Shown here: one piece after another, positions 1 through 8,332 of the stretch
Layout: every line of letters starts with the position of its first letter
How positions within the stretch are numbered: the stretch's first letter is position 1
NCBI GenBank assembly: GCA_038749105.1
Contig: JBCDIM010000007.1
Location: 1-64,000, forward strand
Direction: 5' to 3'
From: JBCCOW01 sp038749105
GTDB lineage: Bacteria > Planctomycetota > Phycisphaerae > Phycisphaerales > Phycisphaeraceae
DNA length: 64,000 nt
Notes under the pieces: model-generated
Databases searched by the model: none
What the model saw: the letters and a program-made list of their open reading frames with translations, nothing else
What the model was told of the DNA's origin: nothing
Program-made: the position numbers and the translations under genes

Positions 1-1776
1 GATGGCGCGGATGGTCTTGCCGCCCGGGCCGATGAGCTTGCCGATCTTGTCGGGGTGGATCGAGGTGGTGAGCATCCGCGGGGCCGACTCGGGGAACGCG
101 GCGGGCTCGGGGAGCTCGGCCTCGATCATCTCGATGATCTCGATGCGGTTCTTCTTCGCCAGTTCGAAGGTGGTCTTGATCTGGTCCATGTTGAGGCCAC
201 GGATCTTGAGGTCGACCTGGATGGCGGTGATGCCTTCACGGGTGCCGGTGACCTTGAAGTCCATGTCGCCGAAGTGGTCTTCCTCGCCCTGGATGTCGGT
301 GAGGAAGACGTCGGACTGGCCGTCTTCATCGGCCTGGATCATGCCGATGGAGATGCCGGCGACGGGGTTCTTGATGGGCACGCCGGCGGCGAGCAGGGCG
401 ATTGTGCCGCCGCAGGCCGAGGCCATGGAGGACGAGCCATTGGACTCGGTGATATCCGAGACCAGGCGGATGGTGTAGGGGAAGTCTTCGACGTCGGGGA
501 GGATGGGCAGCAGGGCCTTCTCGGCGAGCTTGCCGTGCCCGATCTCGCGGCGGCCCGGGCCGGTGATCCGCTTGGCTTCGCCAACGGAGAACGGCGGGAA
601 GTTGTAATGCAGGTAGAACTTCTCGGCGTATTCGGTGCCGAGGCCATCGACGGACTGCTCGTCCTTGCCGGTGCCGAGGGTGGCCGAGACGATGGCCTGG
701 GTTTCGCCACGCTGGAAGAGGCCCGAGCCGTGCACGGACTTGGGCAGCACGTGGGCGTGGCACTCGATGTGGCGGAGCTGGTCAGGAGCCCGGCCGTCGG
801 TCCGCTTGCCGGCACGGATGATCTCGCGGGTGAGCTCTTCCTCGAGGTCGTGGATGGCGACGCTGACCTGCTTGCGGGTCTCGCGGTAGGCCTGGTGGGC
901 GGCGTACGTGGCGGACTCATCGGGCTCGGGGAAGTTGTTCTGCACGAACTCGGCCTTGGCGGCACGGACGGCGTCGGCGCGGTCGGCCTTGCTGCCCTCG
1001 GTGGTCTTCGCGGCCTTGAGAGCGTCCTTCAGGTCGGCGTTGACCTTGTCGGTGACTTCCTGGGGCGGGACGACGGGGCCGCCGACCTTCTCCTTGCCGC
1101 ACTTGGCCTGGAGGTCCTTGATGAGGGCGACGATCTTTTCGATCTCGCCGTAGCCGAGCTCGATGGCCTTGACCATGTCTTCTTCGCCGAGCTCGTAGGA
1201 GCCGACTTCGATCATGTTGATTCCGTCCTCGTGGCCGCAGAGGAGCATGTCGAGGTCGGAGTAGGCGTCCTGGGCGGCGGTGGGCATGACGACGAACTCG
1301 CCGTCGACGCGGCCGAGCCGGACGTTACCGACCGGGCCCTGGAAGGGGATGGAGCTGATGGCGAGGGCGGCGGAGGCGGCGATGCCGGCCAGGACGTCGG
1401 GCTCGTTCTGCCCGTCGTAGGCCATGACCCAGCACTGGATCTGGACCTCGTCGATGTAGCCCTTGGGGAACAGCGGCCGGATGGGCCGGTCGATGTTCCG
1501 CATGGTGAGGATTTCTTTCTGATTGGGGGCACCTTCGCGCTTCCGGAAGCCGCCGGGGAACTTGCCGGCGGAGGAGAGCTTCTCGCGGTAGTCGACGGTG
1601 AGCGGGAAGAAGTCGAGCCCGGGGCGGGGGTCGGCGTGGACGGCGGTGCCGAGGATGACGGTCTCGCCGTACTGGACGAGGACGGCACCGTCGGCCTGCT
1701 TGGCGACGAAGCCGGACTCGATGGAGAGGGTCCGGCCGGCGAGTTCCATCTCGACGCGGTGGGGGGCTTGGGACAT
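1..1776 (-). CDS. pnp: Polyribonucleotide nucleotidyltransferase (PNPase), 3' end cut by window
   Basis: PNPase is a phosphorolytic 3'-5' exoribonuclease of mRNA turnover. Reading the minus strand from the ATG at 1776 gives an uninterrupted protein starting MSQAPHRVEMELAGRTL. It holds the first RNase PH domain (with FPLTVDYREK and RNIDRPIRP), a helical linker, then the second RNase PH domain with DITESNGSSSMASACGG and DIQGEEDHFGDMDFKVTGT, which carry the catalytic acidic residues of the family. The last codons in the window read GKLIGPGGKTIRAI, the start of the KH domain, so only the KH/S1 end lies outside. An AAGGA Shine-Dalgarno precedes the ATG. It lies downstream of rpsO on the same strand, the classic rpsO-pnp order. 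Identification is secure. Confidence 0.97.
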   Translation of the reverse strand, partial: MSQAPHRVEMELAGRTLSIESGFVAKQADGAVLVQYGETVILGTAVHADPRPGLDFFPLTVDYREKLSSAGKFPGGFRKREGAPNQKEILTMRNIDRPIRPLFPKGYIDEVQIQCWVMAYDGQNEPDVLAGIAASAALAISSIPFQGPVGNVRLGRVDGEFVVMPTAAQDAYSDLDMLLCGHEDGINMIEVGSYELGEEDMVKAIELGYGEIEKIVALIKDLQAKCGKEKVGGPVVPPQEVTDKVNADLKDALKAAKTTEGSKADRADAVRAAKAEFVQNNFPEPDESATYAAHQAYRETRKQVSVAIHDLEEELTREIIRAGKRTDGRAPDQLRHIECHAHVLPKSVHGSGLFQRGETQAIVSATLGTGKDEQSVDGLGTEYAEKFYLHYNFPPFSVGEAKRITGPGRREIGHGKLAEKALLPILPDVEDFPYTIRLVSDITESNGSSSMASACGGTIALLAAGVPIKNPVAGISIGMIQADEDGQSDVFLTDIQGEEDHFGDMDFKVTGTREGITAIQVDLKIRGLNMDQIKTTFELAKKNRIEIIEMIEAELPEPAAFPESAPRMLTTSIHPDKIGKLIGPGGKTIRAI

Positions 1777-2095
1777 GTCGGGTTTCCTTCACACGGTGTG
1801 GTGACAGCCCGCCGGTGCATGCCGCGTGGGGCGGTCGTGCAGACGGGTGAGGCCCGGCCGAGTGGAGGAGTGAAAGACAGAGGACTTCCCACAACGCTAA
1901 ACCCGGTCTTGAACAACTTCCGGGGGGGGTGTGGGGGGTCGCCTGCCATCCGCTCCTTGCCGGTCCACATGACCGACGGCTGGGCGGGTGGGCCGAGGGC
2001 GTGAGCCATCGGCGACGGGCTTCGGAGGGATGAGTGGTGTGGGGCCACCCGACCAACCGGAGCCCGACGCCGATCGCTGACGCGACCGGCGGGGC
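1777..2095. other. rpsO-pnp intergenic region
   Basis: This 319-base gap has no convincing gene. It contains a long imperfect inverted repeat (listed separately at 2007-2075), a short CGGTC/GACCG hairpin near 1963-1980 and the pnp ribosome binding site. No clear -35/-10 pair for a separate pnp promoter was found, so pnp is probably co-transcribed with rpsO. Confidence 0.6.
2007..2075 (-). other. Long stem-loop between rpsO and pnp
   Basis: Positions 2007-2025 and 2057-2075 are complementary at 16 of 19 positions and enclose a 31-base loop. The RNA stem would form just after the rpsO stop codon. In enterobacteria a stem in the same place is the RNase III site that governs pnp autoregulation. 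That function is inferred here from position only. Confidence 0.5.
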
Positions 2096-2365
2096 TTACT
2101 TGCGGAGGCCGAGCTTGGCGATGAGGTCGAGATACGACTGGCGGTTGGTCCGCTGGAGGTAACGGAGCAGTCGGTTGCGCTTCGAGACCTGGTTGAGCAG
2201 GCCGCGGCGGGAGGCGAAATCCTGCTTGTGCTGCTTGAGGTGCTCGGTGAGCTCCTTGATGCGGTGGGTCAGGATGGCGACCTGGACTTCGGGGCTGCCG
2301 GAATCGGACTCGGTGCGCCCAAATTCTTTGATGACTTCGGTTTTGCGTTCGGCGGTGATGCTCAT
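2096..2365 (-). CDS. rpsO: 30S ribosomal protein S15
   Basis: S15 binds 16S rRNA in the central domain of the small subunit. The 89-residue protein has the normal family length and the characteristic stretches FGRTESDSGSPEVQVAILT, LTEHLKQHKQDFASRRGL and the end YLQRTNRQSYLDLIAKLGLRK. It starts at the ATG at 2365 with no strong Shine-Dalgarno. A good sigma70-type promoter lies at 2465-2493, giving a leader of about 90 nt. Many bacterial rpsO leaders are bound by S15 itself, so this leader is a candidate for autoregulation, but I could not recognise a known S15 motif. pnp follows 319 bases downstream. Confidence 0.98.
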   Translation of the reverse strand: MSITAERKTEVIKEFGRTESDSGSPEVQVAILTHRIKELTEHLKQHKQDFASRRGLLNQVSKRNRLLRYLQRTNRQSYLDLIAKLGLRK

Positions 2366-2464
2366 AGTCGGAGGATCGTGGGGTTGGCGTGGTCGGGGAG
2401 GGTCTCGGAGAGGGTCACCCGCGGGCTGAATAGACGGATACCGCCTCCCTGCCGCGGATCGCGG

Positions 2465-2493
2465 AGCGTAGCAGAACGGGGCCGACGGAGCAA
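2465..2493 (-). promoter_or_regulatory. Predicted rpsO promoter
   Basis: On the minus strand TTGCTC (2493-2488) and TACGCT (2470-2465) are separated by exactly 17 bases, in the intergenic gap upstream of rpsO. Predicted transcription start is near 2458. Confidence 0.55.
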
Positions 2494-2518
2494 GTTTTGG
2501 AGGTTCCCGCGGGTGGGG

Positions 2519-3250
2519 TCAGTTTTGGGCTCGGCAGCGGGCCAGGAAGGCATCGTACTGGGCGCGGGTGTCGATGCCGGGGTGCGGGGCGTCGGCCTCG
2601 ATCAGGGCGATGCGGTGGCCGTGCTCGAGGACGCGGAGCTGTTCGAGCCGTTCGGCCTGTTCCAGGGGGGTGGGCTTGAGGGAGGGGTAGTCGAGGAGGA
2701 AGGCCCGGCGGTAGGCGTAGAGCCCGGGGTGTTTCCAGATGACGGGGTGCTCCCCCTCGCGGTCGTAGGGCATGCGGGAACGGGAGAAGTAGAGTGCGCG
2801 GCCGAGCCGGTCCTTGACGACCTTGACGAGGTTCGGGTCGTTGGGGTCTTCGTCGGGTCCGAAGGCGGAGCAGAGGGTCGCCATCGGGGTGTCGGGGTTG
2901 CGGGCGAGACCTTCGATCAGGGCGTCGATGACGGCGGGGTCGATCTCGGGCTCGTCGCCCTGGACGTTGACGATGAGTTCGTGGTCGGTGCCGAGGACGG
3001 TGAGGGCCTCGGCCAGCCGGGAGGTGCCGTTGGGGTGCTCGCCGGTCATGATCGCTTCGCCGCCGAAGCTGCGGACGGTGTCGGCGATGCGGTCGTCGTC
3101 GGTGGCGACGGCGACACGATCGACCCGCGACGCGCGTTGGACCTGTTCGACGACGTGCTGGATCAGCGGCTTGCCGGTCTCAGACAGCAGCGGCTTACCG
3201 GGCAGCCGGGTCGAGGCGTAGCGGGCGGGGATGAGGGCGAGGGCGTTCAT
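2519..3250 (-). CDS. kdsB: 3-deoxy-manno-octulosonate cytidylyltransferase (CMP-Kdo synthetase)
   Basis: KdsB activates Kdo with CTP to give CMP-Kdo, the donor for the lipid A inner core, so the organism probably makes Kdo-containing lipopolysaccharide. The 243-residue length is normal. The N-terminal nucleotide-binding motif IPARYASTRLPGKPL (residues 7-21), VAVATDDDRI and the VQGDEPEI metal/substrate motif are all present, as is GEHPNGTSRLAE. The ATG at 3250 gives the canonical start MNALALIPARY. It is downstream of the TPR gene on the same strand, with a low-GC inverted repeat in the 100-base gap between them. Confidence 0.96.
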   Translation of the reverse strand: MNALALIPARYASTRLPGKPLLSETGKPLIQHVVEQVQRASRVDRVAVATDDDRIADTVRSFGGEAIMTGEHPNGTSRLAEALTVLGTDHELIVNVQGDEPEIDPAVIDALIEGLARNPDTPMATLCSAFGPDEDPNDPNLVKVVKDRLGRALYFSRSRMPYDREGEHPVIWKHPGLYAYRRAFLLDYPSLKPTPLEQAERLEQLRVLEHGHRIALIEADAPHPGIDTRAQYDAFLARCRAQN

Positions 3251-3253
3251 GGC

Positions 3254-3343
3254 TGGGAATCTGGAAGTTGGAATTTAGAAGATTGGAATATCGCGCTGCC
3301 AGCGTGTTGCACACGCTTCCAGCTTCCAAATTCCAGCTTCCCA
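3254..3343. repeat. Low-GC inverted repeat element, family A
   Basis: The gap between the TPR gene and kdsB is much poorer in GC than its flanks. The arms at 3254-3281 and 3316-3343 are imperfect inverted copies built on the core GGAATTTRGAAG. A short perfect hairpin AGCGTGT-TGC-ACACGCT occupies 3301-3317. A 23-base core (3316-3338) recurs at 50915-50937 with 21 matches. Confidence 0.6.
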
Positions 3344-3350
3344 CTTCTTA

Positions 3351-4814
3351 TCACCCGTCCTTGAGCTTCTGGACCAGCTCGCGGATCCGGTCACGCTGGG
3401 CCCGGATGTCCTTGTAGTTGATGTCGGTCTTGAGCAGCTCTGAGGCGAGGCGTTCGGCTTCTTCGGCCATCTCGGTCTTCTGGTTGCTTTCGGCGACGCC
3501 GACGCAGGCGATCATCTTGTCGTACCGCATCTCCTTGGCGAGCGGATCGCTGGTGGCGGGGTGGAGCTTGATGCCGTCGTCGAGGGTTTCGATGGCTTCG
3601 TCGGACCAGCCCTTCTCGAGGTAGGCCTTGCCGAGGTAGTAGTGGGCCTGGGCCTTGTTCTTGGGGTCGTCCTTGGCCTGCTGGAAGCTGCCGATCGCGT
3701 CGTCGTATTGGCGGGCCATGAATTGGCGTTTGCCCAGCTCGAACTTCAGCGTCAGGTCGGTCGGGTAGTGGTCGACACGGTCGCCATATTCCTTGAGCTC
3801 GAACTTGAGCTTCTGACCCATGACCTGTTGGAGCTGTTGCTTGAGCGTGTCGTCCGGGCTCTTCTTGAGCTTCGCCCGGAGCTGACGGATCACACGGTTG
3901 AACTGCCGCATGGCCACATCGCCGGCCCGGACTTTGAACCGGTACTGCCCGGACTGCTCGGCGGTCCGCTTCAGCAGCGCGATGGCTTCCTTCTCAGGCT
4001 CGGCCTGCTCCTTCTTCAGCAGGGCATCGACCAGCTTCGTGACCAAGTCGGGGTCTTCGGGGTTCTCCTCCAGTTCGGATCGGCGGGCGGTGATCAGGCG
4101 GTCCAGCGCATCGCCCGATGAGGTGGTCGCTTGGGCGGCCCGTTGGAGTTCTTGTTCTTCCGAGCCCTTGATGTTGCCGCGGAATCCGTCACCCTCTTCG
4201 GATTTCTCCGAAGACTTGGCGGCGTACTTCTCGGCCTCGAGGTCTTTGAGGTCACCCAGCAGGGACGAGTCGTTGGGCTTCAGCGAGACCGCCCGGCGGC
4301 AGCACTCGATGGCCTTGTCGTACTGATGGATCGCATGGAAGTTGTCGCGGAGCTTGATCCAGACCTTGGCGTTCTTGACCGGCCCCATCATCTCCATGGC
4401 GATCAGGCCCGCGCGGTAGGCCACTTCACCGAGGTGTAGTTCGGGCTCCTCGGCTTCAGCGGCGGCGGCTTCGTCCATGAACTTGACATACAGGCTGTAG
4501 TTCGTGGGGTCGAGGCTGGCGGCTTTCTCCGCGGTGAGCATCTTGTCGACCTGTGACGGGCCGACCGACTTCACGCCCATCAACCCGGGCTTCTTGCCCT
4601 TGGCGAGCTTGCGGCGCATCGCGACCTCACGCAGTTCTTCGTGCCGGCGGAGGTTGTCGGGCTGGTGACGGAGCCCGCTGATGTAGAGCTCGACGCAGTA
4701 GTCGTAGTTGCGGGCGTCGGCGGTGGTCTCGGCGTGGCGGAAGAAAGCCTCGGCCTTGCGGTCCGAACGCTTGAATGCCCCGCTGCTGTTGCTGCCCTCG
4801 GTTTTTCCGAACAT
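3351..4814 (-). CDS. TPR-repeat protein of unknown function
   Basis: A soluble 487-residue protein rich in charged helices. Clear tetratricopeptide units include the segment around YDKAIECCRRAVSLKPND and, near the C-terminus, AQAHYYLGKAYLEKGWSDEAIETLDDGIKLHP. A central charged linker (GDGFRGNIKGSEEQEL) and a helical array separate them. I chose the ATG at 4814 (MFGKTEGSNSSGAF) over an earlier in-frame ATG at 4943, because the earlier one lies on top of the divergent dapB start and would add an arginine-rich, non-conserved leader. There is no signal peptide with this start. TPR arrays usually act as protein-protein scaffolds. The partner is unknown. Confidence 0.8.
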   Translation of the reverse strand: MFGKTEGSNSSGAFKRSDRKAEAFFRHAETTADARNYDYCVELYISGLRHQPDNLRRHEELREVAMRRKLAKGKKPGLMGVKSVGPSQVDKMLTAEKAASLDPTNYSLYVKFMDEAAAAEAEEPELHLGEVAYRAGLIAMEMMGPVKNAKVWIKLRDNFHAIHQYDKAIECCRRAVSLKPNDSSLLGDLKDLEAEKYAAKSSEKSEEGDGFRGNIKGSEEQELQRAAQATTSSGDALDRLITARRSELEENPEDPDLVTKLVDALLKKEQAEPEKEAIALLKRTAEQSGQYRFKVRAGDVAMRQFNRVIRQLRAKLKKSPDDTLKQQLQQVMGQKLKFELKEYGDRVDHYPTDLTLKFELGKRQFMARQYDDAIGSFQQAKDDPKNKAQAHYYLGKAYLEKGWSDEAIETLDDGIKLHPATSDPLAKEMRYDKMIACVGVAESNQKTEMAEEAERLASELLKTDINYKDIRAQRDRIRELVQKLKDG

Positions 4815-4930
4815 CGCCAAAAGAGTGACCTTGCCGTGAGGCGTGTGGAGCGTGATGGCCGTTATGCCGAGCGCCAGTTTAAGCCATGTAGACAGAAGCG
4901 TCAGGCGTCGCGGCCGATTCTCGGACGGGT

Positions 4931-4936
4931 TATGGT
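4931..4936 (+). promoter_or_regulatory. Putative -10 hexamer of leaderless dapB
   Basis: TATGGT ends 6 bases before the dapB ATG and no Shine-Dalgarno is present. No good -35 is visible. It is one of a recurring set in this window. Confidence 0.4.
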
Positions 4937-4942
4937 GTCGCA

Positions 4943-5737
4943 ATGAGCAGCAAGACGGTAGCGATCCACGGCGCGGGCGGGCGGATGGGCCAACGGCTCG
5001 TGGCTTTGGCGGGCGACGCGGGCCTCAGGGTGGTGGGCGCGTGCGAGCATGACGGTCACCCGGCGCTGGGGCGGGACGCGGGCGAGCTGGCGGGGATCGC
5101 GTCGCTGGCGGTGCCGTTGAGCGCGTCGCTGACCAGCTCGGTGGATGTGGTGATCGACTTCAGCCTGCCGGACGGGACGCGCCGTGTCATCGCCCACTGC
5201 GAGGCGGCCCAGACGCCTCTGGTCATCGGGACGACCGGGCTGACCGACGACGACCAGCGGCTGATTGACGCGGCGGCCGAGCAGATCGCGGTGTGTCAAG
5301 CGACGAACTTCAGCCTGGTGGTGAATGTGCTGTGGAAGCTGGCGGCCGAGGCGGCGCAGCTGCTGGGCGAGGGTTACGACATCGAGGTGCTCGAGGCCCA
5401 CCACCGCTACAAGAAGGATGCGCCGTCGGGGACGGCCCGGACGCTGGCCCAGCGGCTGTGCGACGCGACCGGCCGAGACTTCGATGCCGACGTCGTCTAC
5501 GCCCGGCATGGCGACGATGCCCCGCGCCAGGCCAAGGACATCACGGTCCAGACGCTGCGTCTGGGCGATCACGCCGGCGAACACACGGCGTTCTTCGCCA
5601 CGCCCGGCGAACGGCTGGAGATCAAGCACGTCTCGACCAGCCGGGACAGCTACGCGGTCGGTGCGCTGCGGGCCGCGGCCTGGCTCGTGGATCAGCCCGC
5701 GGGGCGTTACGACATGGCGGACGTGCTGGGGCTCTGA
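4943..5737 (+). CDS. dapB: 4-hydroxy-tetrahydrodipicolinate reductase
   Basis: DapB reduces hydroxy-tetrahydrodipicolinate with NAD(P)H in the lysine/diaminopimelate pathway, which feeds lysine and, where present, peptidoglycan. The 264-residue protein has the nucleotide-binding GAGGRMG (residues 10-16), VIDFSLPDGT, GTTGL and the active-site motif EAHHRYKKDAPSGTA (151-165) with the catalytic His pair and Lys. Length is normal for the family. It is divergent from the TPR gene (128 bases apart) and convergent with the MATE gene, whose stop is 1 base away. Confidence 0.97.
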   Translation: MSSKTVAIHGAGGRMGQRLVALAGDAGLRVVGACEHDGHPALGRDAGELAGIASLAVPLSASLTSSVDVVIDFSLPDGTRRVIAHCEAAQTPLVIGTTGLTDDDQRLIDAAAEQIAVCQATNFSLVVNVLWKLAAEAAQLLGEGYDIEVLEAHHRYKKDAPSGTARTLAQRLCDATGRDFDADVVYARHGDDAPRQAKDITVQTLRLGDHAGEHTAFFATPGERLEIKHVSTSRDSYAVGALRAAAWLVDQPAGRYDMADVLGL

Positions 5738-5738
5738 T

Positions 5739-7133
5739 TCAGTCGCCGGGCTGATCTTGGCGCAGGTCGATCCGTTTCCACACGCCGGACCGGAACCGGG
5801 CGACGTACAGGCCGGCGATGACGGCGAAGGCGGCGACGGCCATCCACCACGGCCCGATGACACCGAGCCCCGGGGCCCACACCGCCACCGCCCAGCCCCC
5901 GCCGATCATCACGACCGCCGTGCCCGCCAGCATGATGACCGCCGGGACCAGCGTGTCGCCTGCGCCGCGCAGCGCGCTGGCAAACGTGAACTGTGTCGCG
6001 TCGAAGATCTGGAACACGGCCATGCACAGCAGCACCGACCACGCGACCGCCGTGACCTCGGGTTCGTCGGTCAGCAGCGTGACCAGCCACCCCCCTGCCG
6101 TGAGGTAGACCACCGCGACCGCACCGACCCAGGCGAGGTTGATCCGCCACGCGGTGTATGCCTGCCGCCGGGCGAGTTCGGGGTTGCCTTGCCCGATGCT
6201 CTTGCCGACCGCGGCGGCGCAGGCGAAGGCGACGCCGACGCAGGGCATGATTGCCAGCTCGAAGAACTTGAAGGCGATGTTCGAGCCCGCCATCGCGACG
6301 GTGCCGAATCGGCCGACCAGCAGGAACAGGAACACGGTGAACGTGGCGATGTCGCCGACGAGCTGGAACCCGGCGGGGAGCCCGATCCGTAGCAGCGGCC
6401 TGAGCAGTCTGGGCCGTGGCAGGAGGCCGTGGAAGGTGCCGAACTCGCGGCGGACTTTGGGGGCGGCCATGAAACCGAGCAGGACCAGGACGGAGACGGC
6501 CGCGGCGGCGGAGGTGGCCCAGGCGGCCCCGGCGACGCCGAGTGCGGGCGCGCCGAGGTTGCCGTAGATCAGGACCCAGTTGGCGAAGATGTTGAAGGCG
6601 TTGGCGAGGAGGGTGGCCCAGAACCCGGCCCAGGGGCGGTGGATCCCGGTGAAGAAGTTGGTCCACGCGGCGGCGATCACCGCGGGCCCGATGCCGAGCA
6701 GCCCGATCGTGATGTATTCGGCCTCCATCGCCGCCACCTCGGGGCTGTGCCCGAACGCCGCGACCATCCCGGGCACAACCGGCCAGAGCCCGAGCGTCAG
6801 CCCGCCCCACGCGACGCCGACCCACGCCCCCTGCCACGCATAGGCTCCGCAGCGGCGCTGCTCGCCCCGCCCCAGCGCCTGGCTCACGAGGGTCGAGACC
6901 GCCGAGGTGATGCCGAAGCCCAGGGCGATCAGGCAGAACAGCCCGATGGAGGCGGGGACGATCGCTGCCTGGGCCGCCGGGCCCAGGGCAGAGACCATCG
7001 CGAAATCGACCCACGACATCGCCGTCCGCGAGATCATCGACGCGATGATCGGCAACGCAAGGACCAGCAGTCCGGCCGCCAGGGATCGGCGGGTCGCACG
7101 CTCGGCTTCGGTGGGGGTCGGGGGAACAGACAC
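5739..7133 (-). CDS. MATE-family multidrug/Na+ efflux transporter
   Basis: An inner-membrane antiporter of the multidrug and toxin extrusion family, exporting cationic compounds in exchange for Na+ or H+. The sequence is a run of about 12 hydrophobic helices, with the family-typical start ALPIIASMISRTAMSWVDFAMVSALG, the segment SALRGAGDTLVPAVIML in the second half, and an internal two-fold repeat. I place the start at GTG 7133 because GAGG lies 7 bases upstream. This gives 464 residues, near the family norm. A TTG at 7205 would add 24 non-hydrophobic residues. Substrate cannot be told from sequence. Confidence 0.9.
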   Translation of the reverse strand: MSVPPTPTEAERATRRSLAAGLLVLALPIIASMISRTAMSWVDFAMVSALGPAAQAAIVPASIGLFCLIALGFGITSAVSTLVSQALGRGEQRRCGAYAWQGAWVGVAWGGLTLGLWPVVPGMVAAFGHSPEVAAMEAEYITIGLLGIGPAVIAAAWTNFFTGIHRPWAGFWATLLANAFNIFANWVLIYGNLGAPALGVAGAAWATSAAAAVSVLVLLGFMAAPKVRREFGTFHGLLPRPRLLRPLLRIGLPAGFQLVGDIATFTVFLFLLVGRFGTVAMAGSNIAFKFFELAIMPCVGVAFACAAAVGKSIGQGNPELARRQAYTAWRINLAWVGAVAVVYLTAGGWLVTLLTDEPEVTAVAWSVLLCMAVFQIFDATQFTFASALRGAGDTLVPAVIMLAGTAVVMIGGGWAVAVWAPGLGVIGPWWMAVAAFAVIAGLYVARFRSGVWKRIDLRQDQPGD

Positions 7134-7230
7134 GGGAGGGCCTCGACGGGCGAGCGGGCAATCTAGGCGGACCGGCTCCGTGTCGTGCGACGCGTCGGCC
7201 GGCAAAACTCCACCGGCGCGGGCTTCGCCT

Positions 7231-7236
7231 TACCCT
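7231..7236 (+). promoter_or_regulatory. Putative -10 hexamer of leaderless DHS-like gene
   Basis: TACCCT ends 7 bases before the ATG at 7244. No Shine-Dalgarno and no clear -35 are visible. Confidence 0.35.
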
Positions 7237-7243
7237 GCCCGGA

Positions 7244-8251
7244 ATGACCACTACCCCGCTCCGCGACTTCCTGGATCACCACTTCCTCCACTTCAACGCC
7301 CGGGAGCTCGTCGCCGCGGCCCGCGGATACGAAGCCCACCTGAATGCGGGCGGGAAGATGATGGTCACACTCGCCGGGGCGATGAGCACGGCCCAGATCG
7401 GACGCTCATTGGCGGAGATGATCCGACGGGACAAGGTGCACGCGATCACCTGCACGGGGGCGAACCTCGAAGAGGACGTGTTCACGCTGCTGTCGGTCAA
7501 GGAATATGAGCACTGCCCGGACTGGCGGGCGCTGAGCGCCGCCGACGAGCAGGCCCTCTACGACCGCGGCATGAACCGCGTCACCGACACCTGCATCCCC
7601 GAGACCGTGATGCGTCACGTCGAACACCGGCTGCACGCGGTCTGGGAGCGGACGCGGGGTAGCGACGAGCGGCTGTTTCCTTACGAGTTCTTCTACGAGG
7701 TGCTCGGGCAGCCCGACCTGGCGGAGCACCACCAGGCCGACCCCGCCGACTCGTGGCTGCTGGCGGCGAAGGCCAAGGGCATCCCGGTCTACACGCCGGG
7801 CTGGGAGGACTCCACGATCGGGAACATCTTCACGGCCTGGGCGATGCAGGCCGGGGCATCGAACCACGCGTGCCTGCGGGACGGCACCGAGCAGCTCGCG
7901 GACCTGGCCCGCTGGTACCGGCAAGCGAACGGCCAGCCCGAGGACGGCACGCCCGGCGAACCTATCCGCCCAGGGGTGGGGTTCTTCCAGGTGGGTGGTG
8001 GCATCGCGGGGGACTTCCCGATCTGCGCGGTGCCGATGATGATCCAGGATTTGAAGTGGCTGGACACGCCGTACTGGGCGTACTTCTGCCAGATCAGCGA
8101 CGCGGTGACGAGCTACGGCGGGTACAGCGGCGCGGTGCCGAACGAGAAGATCACCTGGGGCAAGCTCGAGCCGGAGACGCCGAAGTTCATGATTCAGTCG
8201 GACGCGACGATCGTGGCGCCGCTGGTGTTTGGGTATGTGCTGGGGCTGTGA
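7244..8251 (+). CDS. Deoxyhypusine synthase-family protein
   Basis: Belongs to the deoxyhypusine synthase fold, whose eukaryotic and archaeal members transfer aminobutyl from spermidine to eIF5A. The 335-residue protein shows TLAGAMSTAQIG, ITCTGANLEEDVF, the glycine-rich GFFQVGGGIAGDFPICA and, near the C-terminus, SGAVPNEKITWGKLEPE, in which K307 aligns with the catalytic lysine of deoxyhypusine synthase (WGK). Bacteria lack eIF5A, so the substrate must differ. Bacterial members have been linked to polyamine (for example homospermidine-type) synthesis. No polyamine gene is adjacent. It is divergent from the MATE exporter and followed 81 bases later by the WecA-like gene. Confidence 0.9.
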   Translation: MTTTPLRDFLDHHFLHFNARELVAAARGYEAHLNAGGKMMVTLAGAMSTAQIGRSLAEMIRRDKVHAITCTGANLEEDVFTLLSVKEYEHCPDWRALSAADEQALYDRGMNRVTDTCIPETVMRHVEHRLHAVWERTRGSDERLFPYEFFYEVLGQPDLAEHHQADPADSWLLAAKAKGIPVYTPGWEDSTIGNIFTAWAMQAGASNHACLRDGTEQLADLARWYRQANGQPEDGTPGEPIRPGVGFFQVGGGIAGDFPICAVPMMIQDLKWLDTPYWAYFCQISDAVTSYGGYSGAVPNEKITWGKLEPETPKFMIQSDATIVAPLVFGYVLGL

Positions 8252-8319
8252 GCGAAGAGTCGGTCCGTAGCGGGACGCTTCGCGTCACCCGCTACACAGC
8301 CCGAGGCTTGTCCGTGGGG

Positions 8320-8325
8320 TACGCT
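8320..8325 (+). promoter_or_regulatory. Putative -10 hexamer of leaderless WecA-like gene
   Basis: TACGCT ends 7 bases before the ATG at 8333, with no Shine-Dalgarno. Confidence 0.35.
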
Positions 8326-8332
8326 TCGCGGC

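Noticed and set aside
55..2004. Long plus-strand open frame opposite pnp (also similar ones at 10448-12430, 28055-30112 and 58900-60552)
   Set aside because: These lie exactly antisense to strong, recognisable genes. At high GC the opposite strand is often open. Their translations are rich in Gly, Asp, Val and Glu without any domain.
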